The notes under the pieces were generated by a model. The model was not told where the DNA came from. It did not search any database and saw nothing but the letters and a program-made list of their open reading frames with translations. Made by a program: the position numbers and the translations under genes. Positions 25,069 to 32,240 of a stretch of DNA of 64,000 nucleotides are shown piece after piece. Source of the DNA: [Clostridium] celerecrescens 18A (GTDB lineage Bacteria; Bacillota; Clostridia; Lachnospirales; Lachnospiraceae); NCBI RefSeq assembly GCF_002797975.1, contig NZ_PGET01000001.1, positions 3,100,001 to 3,164,000 of the forward strand, given 5' to 3'. Each line of letters begins with the position of its first letter. Positions within the stretch are counted from its first letter, which is position 1.

Positions 25069-26682
25069 TTAATCCTTTCCTGTATGCTTCGTGTGATACA
25101 ATGCTTTCACATCTCTTGCAATGCTTTCAACCTTCAACCCGTAGATGACCTGTATTTGATTGGCAGAAGGACAGACAATGCCTGTTGCACCGGTTGACTT
25201 TAAATTGTGCTCCTGTACTAGGGACATATCCTTGATGGTAACACGCAGTCTGGTAAAGCAGTTGTTGATTTCACCGATGTTTTCTCTGCCGCCTAAGTAT
25301 TCCAGTATCTGTTCCGCCAGCTTTGTACCGCTTCCGGAATTTACAAGTGCTGTTTTTTCGTCTTCTGTATCCGTCACTTCATTTCTTCCGGGAGTTGAAA
25401 TATTAAACTTTCGGATCAGGTAGGTAAAGCCGTAGTAGTAGATAGCTGCCATACCGATGCCGATCAGTACCACAAGGTACCACTTGCTCTGTGCACCCCG
25501 GAAGATACCGAAAATCGTAAAATCAATCAGTCCTGCCTGAACGCCCCCAACACTGGAATGGAGCATAGCAGCCGTCATATAACCGATCCCTGTCATGATT
25601 ACATGGAACAGGAAGAGCACCGGTGAGATAAACATAAAGGAAAATTCCAGCGGCTCTGTAACTCCCGTAAGGATTGAAGCAGTAACGCTTGCGGAAAGCA
25701 GTGCCTTAACTCTTTTTTTGTTCTGATCATCCGCAGACCGGTACATTGCGAAGGCAGCAGCCGGAAGGCCGAAGATAACGATAAGGGAGTGCCCCTGTCC
25801 TACGTAGCGCGCGCCCATCTGAAATACATCATTTGGGACCCGGCTGTTTGACGCAATGGCAGTATTAAAAATATTTAATGCACCCATAACAGTCTGACCA
25901 TCTATGTCTGCTGTTCCGCCTACCGGTGTAAAGCGTACCACCTGGTTAAGAATATGATGAAGGCCGGTGGGGATCAAAAGCCTGTTGGCTGCACCGTATA
26001 CAAATGGTCCGAATACGCCAATGGAGTTGATCCAGTTTCCAATCAGTCCGATGAATGTGTTAAAGAACGGCCAGATGAAGTAAGATGCGATTCCTGCCAG
26101 CGGAATGGTGATAATGGTAATCAGCGGGACAAAACGTTTTCCACCGAAAAAATTAACGGCACTTGGAAGTGTGATCGTGTAGAACCGGTTATGCAAAGCG
26201 TTTACAAGAAGTCCTACCAGAATGCCTCCGAATACATTCATGCGGAGTGTGAAATATCCCAGCATGGTCTCATACTTAGCATTTACAATGGTTGCATCCA
26301 CCTGTGACATCCCCTGTTCCATAAGCTTAGTGATGCTGGTGGATTCAGCGGTAATGCCTTTCAGTCCCAGAATGTAATTTAACGTGTAATGAAATACAAG
26401 GAAGCCCAGGACAGCGGAAAATGCCGCGGTCGGTTTTTCATCCTTTGCCATGCCTATGGCGATAGACATACAGAAAAACAAAGGCAGGTTTCCAAATACC
26501 AGTCCAGCCAGCTTACGGATAAAACCAATAAAATTCTGGACGTAAACAAGATTCGCAAAAGTTTCCCCTACAATTGCGCTGTTCTGCATTGCTGCTGCAA
26601 GACCGCTGAATATACCGGCGACTGCTATCGTAGAAATGGGCAGAAGCAGCGATTTTCCAAATTTTTGCCAAAACTCTTTCAT
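25069..26682 (-). CDS. PTS alpha-glucoside-type transporter subunit IIBC (locus 2)
   Basis: A 537-residue Glc-family IIBC. Marks are VYGAANRLLIPTGLHH and GVTEPLEFSFMF in IIC and INNCFTRLRVT with the phosphocysteine in IIB. No IIA domain. It differs from chitobiose permeases of E. coli, which are Lac-family, so if it carries a chitobiose-like sugar this would be a new pairing. ATG with GGAGGG about nine bases before it. First gene of the operon; the 183-bp upstream gap is shared with a divergent rpiR gene. Confidence 0.93.
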   Translation of the reverse strand: MKEFWQKFGKSLLLPISTIAVAGIFSGLAAAMQNSAIVGETFANLVYVQNFIGFIRKLAGLVFGNLPLFFCMSIAIGMAKDEKPTAAFSAVLGFLVFHYTLNYILGLKGITAESTSITKLMEQGMSQVDATIVNAKYETMLGYFTLRMNVFGGILVGLLVNALHNRFYTITLPSAVNFFGGKRFVPLITIITIPLAGIASYFIWPFFNTFIGLIGNWINSIGVFGPFVYGAANRLLIPTGLHHILNQVVRFTPVGGTADIDGQTVMGALNIFNTAIASNSRVPNDVFQMGARYVGQGHSLIVIFGLPAAAFAMYRSADDQNKKRVKALLSASVTASILTGVTEPLEFSFMFISPVLFLFHVIMTGIGYMTAAMLHSSVGGVQAGLIDFTIFGIFRGAQSKWYLVVLIGIGMAAIYYYGFTYLIRKFNISTPGRNEVTDTEDEKTALVNSGSGTKLAEQILEYLGGRENIGEINNCFTRLRVTIKDMSLVQEHNLKSTGATGIVCPSANQIQVIYGLKVESIARDVKALYHTKHTGKD

Positions 26683-26822
26683 TTAAGACCCTCCGTCTCC
26701 TTAATGTAATGATTTCAATACCGGTATGAAATTATAGCTTTATAATAAAGGATTAATTTTGATTTACAAGTGTTTGGAAGTATATTATTATTTATATACG
26801 AAAAGTATAAATAAACACAAAA

Positions 26823-26838
26823 TGTGTAATATTTCACA
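26823..26838. promoter_or_regulatory. Candidate RpiR operator, locus 2
   Basis: TGTGTAATATTTCACA is a near-perfect 16-bp palindrome (one mismatched pair) in the divergent gap, 28 bp before the rpiR start. It is the best example of the motif shared by all three PTS-GH4 loci. Confidence 0.6.
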
Positions 26839-26865
26839 TCATGAGAAAAAGGCTCCGGAGGGTGT

Positions 26866-27639
26866 ATGATGAATTTTTTTGACCAACTGTCAAACAGGGG
26901 AATAAAGCTGAATCCTACAGAAGAAAGAATTGTAAATTATTTGCTGGAACATTACGGCATTTTACAAGATTTAAAAATTGCCAAGGTGGCGGAAGAATTA
27001 TATCTTTCACCCAACTCCATTGTCAGGCTTTGTAAAAAGCTGGGCTATCACGGGTTCAGTGAGTTGAAATACCAGATCATACATGACCGGAAACAGTACG
27101 GAATAGAGGCCGCTGAGCAGCAGACCTCTGTTATGGACAGCTTAAAACAGACACTGGCCATTAATTCCCGGCAGAACATTGAGAAAACTGCAAGGCTGAT
27201 TTATGAAAGCCGCCAGGTGATATTTTTTGCACTGGGCCTTTCCAGGATCGTGGCTTTGGATCTGGCTAAAAAGCTTGAACATTTGAATAAGATCATTATT
27301 GTCCCTGATGACCGCGATAACTGCATCTTGTATGCCAATAATCTGACACCAGGACAGATCGCTTTTTTCATCAGTTATTCCGGAAGCACGGATATCATAT
27401 GCAAGCTCTCCTACATTGCCCAGACCAGGGGAGTTCCTATCGTTACGCTTACAGGAATGAGTCAGAACCCGATTTCCGGCAGCAGTGTGGTAAGCCTGTA
27501 TGCCTATTTTAGGAAACTGAACTTCAGGGATGCCGATATTACATCACGGATTGGTTTTTACCTGGTGACGGAATTGATTCTGGAAGAATATATGAAGCTT
27601 TTTCGTTTGGAACAGCAGTTAGAGGATGAAATAGATTAA
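26866..27639 (+). CDS. RpiR-family regulator of PTS-GH4-ChbG operon
   Basis: A 257-residue HTH-SIS regulator. HTH: VAEELYLSPNSIVRLCKK, LGYHGFSELKYQI. SIS: RQVIFFALGLSRIVALDLA and IAFFISYSGSTDIICKL, the Ser-rich loop that binds a phosphosugar. It is divergent from the operon, with a palindrome between them, so it very likely controls that operon and itself in response to a sugar phosphate. Start ATG 26866 or 26869 after GGAGGG; both fit. Confidence 0.92.
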   Translation: MMNFFDQLSNRGIKLNPTEERIVNYLLEHYGILQDLKIAKVAEELYLSPNSIVRLCKKLGYHGFSELKYQIIHDRKQYGIEAAEQQTSVMDSLKQTLAINSRQNIEKTARLIYESRQVIFFALGLSRIVALDLAKKLEHLNKIIIVPDDRDNCILYANNLTPGQIAFFISYSGSTDIICKLSYIAQTRGVPIVTLTGMSQNPISGSSVVSLYAYFRKLNFRDADITSRIGFYLVTELILEEYMKLFRLEQQLEDEID

Positions 27640-27751
27640 GAAACAGATTAAAATATACAAATCAGTTAATTACTATGTATATAAAAGGATACCAAGTGCT
27701 TGAAACACTCATTCACAATAAAGCTATTGATATTTTTTTCACATGATTCAA

Positions 27752-27781
27752 ACAAAAAACAGCGGGCTTTTAAAAGCCCGC
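27752..27781 (-). terminator. Terminator of the thiamine-precursor transport operon
   Basis: Perfect 20-nt palindrome GCGGGCTTTTAAAAGCCCGC at 27762-27781, 7 bp after the ATPase gene, followed on the minus strand by TGTTTTTTGTTT. Confidence 0.9.
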
Positions 27782-27787
27782 ATACAA

Positions 27788-28531
27788 TCAAATCCCTTCC
27801 AAATGCTTTAAAATCTCCCTCTTATATTCCAGAAATTCCTTAGAAATATTAAAATCCTTATTCCGTGGTTTGGGTTCCTTTATGATGATTTCCTTTGTAA
27901 TTCTGCCGGGAGATCCCGTCAGCATACAGATGCGGTCTGATAAAAGAATGGCCTCATCAATATCATGGGTAATAAAAAGGGTGGAAAGATGAATGTCATC
28001 CATCACCTTTAGATACCATTCATGCACCCCACGCTTGGTCATCATGTCAAGAGCGGAAAATGGCTCGTCAAGAAGCGCGATGCGGTTGGAGAACAGATAC
28101 GTCCTTAAAAGGGCTGCCCTCTGCCTCATACCGCCGGATAGCTGGGAAGGGTACTGTTTCTCCGTCCCCTCCAGTCCAAACTGCTTGAAATATTCTCCCG
28201 CCTTTTTCCTGGCCTCTGCTTTCTTCATGCCCTTAATAAGAAGGGGAAGGGCCACATTGTCCACGATGGTGCGGTATGGAAGCAAAAGGTCCTTTTGCAG
28301 CATATAGCTGACAGCCCCCGGTTTTCCGGTAATTTCTTCACCATTCAGATACACATGTCCATCATCCGGCAGTGATAGACCTGCAATGATATGAAACAGT
28401 GTGGTCTTTCCTCCTCCGCTGACTCCAAGAAGTGATACCAGCTCCCCTTCCTTAAGCTCTAAGGATACGCCTTTTAAGACCGTCTTTTCATCAAAGGATT
28501 TTGTAATGCCTTCCACCTTTAAGTGTGTCAT
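27788..28531 (-). CDS. thiZ: ABC transporter ATPase for thiamine precursor (ThiZ-type)
   Basis: A 247-residue nitrate/taurine-type ABC ATPase: Walker A SGGGKTTLFH, Q-loop SYMLQKDLLLPYR, signature QLSGGMRQRAALLR, Walker B NRIALLDEPFSALD. It powers the ThiXY transporter for hydroxymethylpyrimidine-type precursors. The ATG has AAAGGAGG six bases upstream. It is the last gene of an operon under a TPP riboswitch, which is the main evidence for the substrate class. Confidence 0.9.
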   Translation of the reverse strand: MTHLKVEGITKSFDEKTVLKGVSLELKEGELVSLLGVSGGGKTTLFHIIAGLSLPDDGHVYLNGEEITGKPGAVSYMLQKDLLLPYRTIVDNVALPLLIKGMKKAEARKKAGEYFKQFGLEGTEKQYPSQLSGGMRQRAALLRTYLFSNRIALLDEPFSALDMMTKRGVHEWYLKVMDDIHLSTLFITHDIDEAILLSDRICMLTGSPGRITKEIIIKEPKPRNKDFNISKEFLEYKREILKHLEGI

Positions 28532-28599
28532 GGTTCCTCCTTTATGTTTGCAGGCTTACCTGCATCTGACGAATGCTGCAAAAGTCAAATCCACTAAAC

Positions 28600-29610
28600 T
28601 TACTGAGGCAGATAATCATTTGAAAATCCGGCATTTTCCGGAATCTCAGGATTTGAAAGACCATTCTCATTCAGCCAGCCATAAAACCTGTTCCACCGTT
28701 CCGGATCTATATATCCCCACGCTTTCGCATCCGCCTGATATTTATCCGCCAGATATTTCTGGCTTTCCATCACCAGCTTTTCATCAAGCTCCGGTGCTGC
28801 CTTAAGTAAGATACCGGCTGCCTCCTCCGGGTCTTTTTCTGCATCCTCATATCCTTTGCTCACAGCCCTTAAAAAAGCTCTGGCTGTCTCAGGTTCCTGC
28901 TTTAGGAAATCATTTCCTGCAATAATGACCGGCGTGTAATAATCAAACGCCGGATTTAAATCTGCAAATGCAAAGTAATCCGTATCAAGGCCTTCTACTT
29001 CCATTTTGACGCCTGCCCATGCATAAAAGATCCAGATGGCATCCACTGATTTTGATTTTAATGCGGAAACCTCATCAGTAACAGTGCTGGGTATCAGCTG
29101 CACTTTGGAAAAGTCGCCTCCACCGTCTACTACCACGTCTTTTACCATGGCCTTTTCCACCGGAATATCCCAGGTGGCATATTTCTTTCCTTCCATTCCC
29201 TTTGGAGATGCCATCCCCTCGCCTTTTCTGGAAATTATACCGGAGGTGTTATGCTGGATGACCGCTGCCACTGCCGTTATGGGAAGGGCATTTTCCCCTG
29301 CCAGAGCCGGAGCCATGGAGTCCTGAAAGGACATTCCAAACTGGGCCTTTCCGGAGGCCACCAGTACTGCCGCTCCATCCTCCGGAGGCTGAACGATTTC
29401 TACCTCAAGCCCTTCAGCTTTAAAATACCCCTTTTCCTCAGCCACATAAAGTCCGGTATGGTTGGTATTGGGAGTCCAGTCCAGAACAAATGTTACTTTT
29501 TTTAAATCCGATGAATTCGTATTTGCTGCCTGTTTCCCGGTCCCCCCGCAGGCAGTGAGAATTGCGGCAGCCGCTGCCGCCATTAAGATTGCCAAACCTG
29601 TTTTTTTCAT
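28600..29610 (-). CDS. thiY: Thiamine-precursor substrate-binding lipoprotein (ThiY-type)
   Basis: About 336 residues with a lipoprotein signal ending in AAAILTAC|GG, so it is tethered to the outer face of the membrane. The mature part is the NMT1/THI5-like periplasmic fold with VLDWTPNTNHTGLYVAEEKG at its start, the family signature. It binds a formylaminopyrimidine or HMP-like compound for ThiX/ThiZ. ATG 29610 has GGAGGA six bases upstream; the longer frame from 29631 contains that site. Gap to the permease gene 22 bp. Confidence 0.9.
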   Translation of the reverse strand: MKKTGLAILMAAAAAAILTACGGTGKQAANTNSSDLKKVTFVLDWTPNTNHTGLYVAEEKGYFKAEGLEVEIVQPPEDGAAVLVASGKAQFGMSFQDSMAPALAGENALPITAVAAVIQHNTSGIISRKGEGMASPKGMEGKKYATWDIPVEKAMVKDVVVDGGGDFSKVQLIPSTVTDEVSALKSKSVDAIWIFYAWAGVKMEVEGLDTDYFAFADLNPAFDYYTPVIIAGNDFLKQEPETARAFLRAVSKGYEDAEKDPEEAAGILLKAAPELDEKLVMESQKYLADKYQADAKAWGYIDPERWNRFYGWLNENGLSNPEIPENAGFSNDYLPQ

Positions 29611-29632
29611 ATATTCCTCCAATTGTGTCATA

Positions 29633-30394
29633 TCACTGATTATTCCATGGCATGCATTTTTTAGAAAGCACGTCCACCCCTTTCATAAGAAGAAGGCTGA
29701 TGGCCGATATTAGAAAAATGACCGCAAACATCTTATCAAAGGCAAAGGATTTTTTCACCCGGGTCATGTATACACCCAGTCCGCCAAAGCCTCCCAGCCA
29801 TTCGGAGATGACCGCCCCGACCACGGCATAGGAAACCGAGATCCGAAGACTTGCAAAAAACTGTCCCATGGCTCCGGGAAGCTTGATATAGCGAAATATT
29901 TTGACTCTCCCGGCTCCCATGGATTTTAAAAGGTTCACCGCATCCGGATTCACTGACTTAAAACCGGTAAGCATGCCCACGGTAATGGGAAAAAAGGTGG
30001 TTAAGACAATTAGGATCACCTTAGGAGCCATTCCGTAGCCAAACCACAATACCAGAAGAGGGGCAATGGCTACCGTTGGAACGGTCTGTGTAAGAACGAT
30101 AAGCGGATAAAAAGCCCGGTAAAGTCCTTCAAAATGATCCATGATCACAGCGATCACAAATCCGGTTGCCACCCCCAGGAAAAGCCCGGTAAACGCCTCG
30201 GCAAGGGTGATGCCCGCATTGACTGCCAGTATCGGAAATTCCGTGGCTAATGCCCTTCCGACACTGATGGGCGAAGGGAGCAGAAAGCGGTCCACAAGAC
30301 CGAAAGAACTGATCCCCTGCCACAAAACCAGAAGCGAAATAACCGCAGAGCAGGACCAAAGCTTACTTGTGATGCTTTGTGACTTTCTTTTCAA
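29633..30394 (-). CDS. thiX: ABC transporter permease for thiamine precursor (ThiX-type)
   Basis: A 253-residue permease with about six helices. The EAA-type loop is visible in the second half (LLKSMGAGRVKIFRYIKLPG) followed by AVVGAVISEWLGG. The start is TTG at 30394 with GGGGAGG nine bases upstream, so the gene overlaps the preceding thiamine-binding protein gene by 32 bp. It is part of the riboswitch-controlled operon. Confidence 0.9.
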   Translation of the reverse strand: MKRKSQSITSKLWSCSAVISLLVLWQGISSFGLVDRFLLPSPISVGRALATEFPILAVNAGITLAEAFTGLFLGVATGFVIAVIMDHFEGLYRAFYPLIVLTQTVPTVAIAPLLVLWFGYGMAPKVILIVLTTFFPITVGMLTGFKSVNPDAVNLLKSMGAGRVKIFRYIKLPGAMGQFFASLRISVSYAVVGAVISEWLGGFGGLGVYMTRVKKSFAFDKMFAVIFLISAISLLLMKGVDVLSKKCMPWNNQ

Positions 30395-30659
30395 TGGTTA
30401 GTACCTCCCCTTCCGGCCGGTAGGTGACTTTGATATAAGCGGCAACAGAGGGAGCACCTGCCCTTATGGCAATGTGCTGGCATTCTTTAACAATGTCCAT
30501 CAGTTCATCATAATCCCCTTCAATGGCTGTTTCAAAAGGCCCTACATAATAGTTCAGTCCTGTACTCTTAATATAATCGATCACCTGGTCAACAATACGG
30601 ATCAGTTCCTCATCATTCTTTGCCTCAGGCAATGTTTGGATCGCTACGCTTGCATTCAT
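30363..30659 (-). CDS. Thiamine-binding protein, MTH1187/YkoF family
   Basis: A 98-residue soluble alpha/beta protein of the MTH1187/YkoF type. The family sequence pattern is clear: VAIQTLPEAKNDEELIRIVD, then YYVGPFETAIEGDYDELM and a final VTYRPEGEVLTIEKKV strand. Relatives bind thiamine or HMP and occur next to thiamine transporters (YkoF with ykoEDC). It is the first gene after the TPP riboswitch and its terminator, and its end overlaps the permease gene. Confidence 0.88.
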   Translation of the reverse strand: MNASVAIQTLPEAKNDEELIRIVDQVIDYIKSTGLNYYVGPFETAIEGDYDELMDIVKECQHIAIRAGAPSVAAYIKVTYRPEGEVLTIEKKVTKHHK

Positions 30660-30696
30660 GTCTTTTCTCTCCTTTTATCATTAATAGAAATCAAAA

Positions 30697-30720
30697 ACCC
30701 GCCCGGATATCCGGGCGGGT
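30697..30720 (-). terminator. Expression-platform terminator of the TPP riboswitch
   Basis: ACCCGCCCGGAT followed directly by its exact complement (24-nt palindrome), then TTTTTG on the minus strand. It lies between the aptamer and the first gene, as expected for transcription control. Confidence 0.9.
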
Positions 30721-30739
30721 GAACAGGCTTAGCCTGAAA

Positions 30740-30826
30740 GCTTCCTACGCTGGCATTATCCAGATCAGGTTACAGGGTTTAAAGCAATGCTGCCTTATCT
30801 CAGCCGGACTTCCTCCAGCACCCCTT
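30740..30826 (-). promoter_or_regulatory. TPP (THI-box) riboswitch aptamer
   Basis: Reading the minus strand: GGGGTGCT near the 5' end, the invariant CTGAGA (30798-30803), ACCCTGTAACCTGATCTGG, and ending ATAATGCCAGCGTAGGAAG. These are the conserved blocks of the thiamine pyrophosphate aptamer. Bound TPP would favour the adjacent terminator and shut off the transport operon. Confidence 0.96.
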
Positions 30827-30841
30827 TTAATTTTCATTGCA

Positions 30842-30870
30842 AGTATACAACGGTACGGTCAGAAAGTCAA
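30842..30870 (-). promoter_or_regulatory. Promoter of the TPP riboswitch and thi transport operon
   Basis: On the minus strand TTGACT (30865-30870), 17 bp, TATACT (30842-30847), about 10 bp before the aptamer. The -35 lies inside the 3' end of the HD-GYP gene. Confidence 0.75.
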
Positions 30871-31461
30871 GCGCCCCCAATGCTTTAATGCCAGGGCCCC
30901 GATCACCGGATCGTACATTATTCCCAAATTCTTTTCAATTTCTTTATAACAGTGCTTCAAAGAATAAGCACTCCGGTACCCCCGGTCTGAGGTCATGGTA
31001 TCGATGGAATCACAGATGGCTATGATCCTGGCTCCCAGAGGAATCTCCTCCCCCTTTAAGCCTTCCGGATACCCGTTTCCGTCAAAACGTTCATGATGGT
31101 ACAGGACAATATCTTTCAGCTCCTTTAAATGACGGGATTTGCTTAAAATATCAGCTCCTATCCTTGGGTGCTTTTTCATACACTCCCACTCAGCCTCGGA
31201 AAGCTTATCCGGTTTATTTAACACAGAGTCCGGAACTCCGATCTTTCCAATGTCATGAAGGTGGGCAGCTATATGTATTTTTTCTATCTCATCTTTATCA
31301 AGCTCCAATAACTCCGAAAGGGTCAGCGCCATATCGCTCACCCTTTGGGAATGCCCTGCGGTATAGGGATCTTTGGCATCCAATGCACTCACTATGCACT
31401 CGATGATTTCATGATAATCAATGCCACCTGTGCATAACTTAAATTCTGATCCTCTATTCAT
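30859..31461 (-). CDS. HD-GYP domain phosphodiesterase, stand-alone
   Basis: A 200-residue protein that is almost only the HD-GYP domain: first metal motif AGHSQRVSDMALTL, HD pair HLHDIGKIGVPD, and GYP motif HERFDGNGYPEGL. HD-GYP proteins hydrolyse cyclic-di-GMP or similar dinucleotides. No receiver or sensor domain is attached, so it may act with partners or be constitutively active. AGGAACCT precedes the ATG. It stands between the Fur and thiamine units on the same strand; the next operon's promoter begins inside its end. Confidence 0.93.
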   Translation of the reverse strand: MNRGSEFKLCTGGIDYHEIIECIVSALDAKDPYTAGHSQRVSDMALTLSELLELDKDEIEKIHIAAHLHDIGKIGVPDSVLNKPDKLSEAEWECMKKHPRIGADILSKSRHLKELKDIVLYHHERFDGNGYPEGLKGEEIPLGARIIAICDSIDTMTSDRGYRSAYSLKHCYKEIEKNLGIMYDPVIGALALKHWGRLTF

Positions 31462-31513
31462 AGGTTCCTAAACCCGTTCCTTTAGTTGGTTATCGTCAAC
31501 TTCATATCAAATA

Positions 31514-32005
31514 TCAGATGCAGTCTGCGTTTTCACATTCACAGGGTCTGACAATGATGGAGGATATTTTCTGACCGTCCAAGTATCCGCATGCGGCAAG
31601 GCCGGCCTGAACCACTGAGTTCCAGTTCTTTGCAGAAAGCTGATAGGTGGTCTCATCGTCTAAAACTACAGTACATGCCTCCTCCATGGGGCAGGTTTCC
31701 GAATAAACGACCTTATACATGTTCTTTCTGCTGATGGCTCCGATCTCCTCCAGGATATTGACCATCCGGTAGACGGTCGCAGCGCCGATCGTTTCGTCAA
31801 CGCCTGATGCCTTATAATAAATCTCCTTGCAGCTGGAGCATTCATGCTCCAATATGATATCTAACAGCGTACTTCGCTGCTTTGTGATTCTGCAGCCCTT
31901 TTCCTTCAGCTTTTCAATGATCAGCTCTTTCTGCATTCTCGTCCTGTGATAGCTTCTGGAATCAGGCGTTTTTCTTTTCTCATTGATGTTCGTTAATTTC
32001 TCCAT
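31514..32005 (-). CDS. Fur-family metal-responsive regulator, Cys-rich variant
   Basis: A 163-residue regulator. The winged helix with GCRITKQRSTLLDIILE and ATVYRMVNILEEIGAISR is clearly Fur-type. The C-terminal dimer domain is unusual: the expected His-rich metal site and paired CxxC motifs are not obvious, and instead there are cysteines at HECSSCKE, CPMEEAC and a terminal CECENADC. It follows the Cys-rich FeoB peptide gene by 39 bp on the same strand, so it belongs to the iron locus. Iron or redox sensing is likely; the metal is not certain. SD GGAGG seven bases before ATG. Confidence 0.85.
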   Translation of the reverse strand: MEKLTNINEKRKTPDSRSYHRTRMQKELIIEKLKEKGCRITKQRSTLLDIILEHECSSCKEIYYKASGVDETIGAATVYRMVNILEEIGAISRKNMYKVVYSETCPMEEACTVVLDDETTYQLSAKNWNSVVQAGLAACGYLDGQKISSIIVRPCECENADCI

Positions 32006-32044
32006 TTGCGCGCCTCCGCTTCCTTCTTCCAGCTGCCGCCTCTC

Positions 32045-32182
32045 TTAATGGCAATGGCCTCCGCAATGTTTACAATCTCCGCCGCACTGAATGGATTTTC
32101 CGTTCTTTTTGTCAATGATCATGCTTCTTACCGCCAATGACACCAGCCCGGCAACAACGATAAAAACAACCAGTGTTCCCAT
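32045..32182 (-). CDS. FeoB-associated Cys/His-rich membrane peptide (45 aa)
   Basis: A 45-residue gene found by reading the gap between feoB and fur. It has one N-terminal membrane helix (GTLVVFIVVAGLVSLAV), a basic stretch (IIDKKNGKS) and a metal-binding-like end: CGGDCKHCGGHCH. AAGGAGG lies eight bases before the ATG. Small membrane peptides with such a Cys cluster are known next to feoB in Firmicutes and may help iron transfer. It is 58 bp downstream of feoB. Confidence 0.9.
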   Translation of the reverse strand: MGTLVVFIVVAGLVSLAVRSMIIDKKNGKSIQCGGDCKHCGGHCH

Positions 32183-32240
32183 AAAGTACCTCCTTATATT
32201 TTGAGCCTGCAGATAAGGTGCAGGCTCTCATGGGGCAAGC

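Noticed and set aside
30620..30949. 109-residue plus-strand frame
   Set aside because: Antisense to the TPP riboswitch and its terminator.
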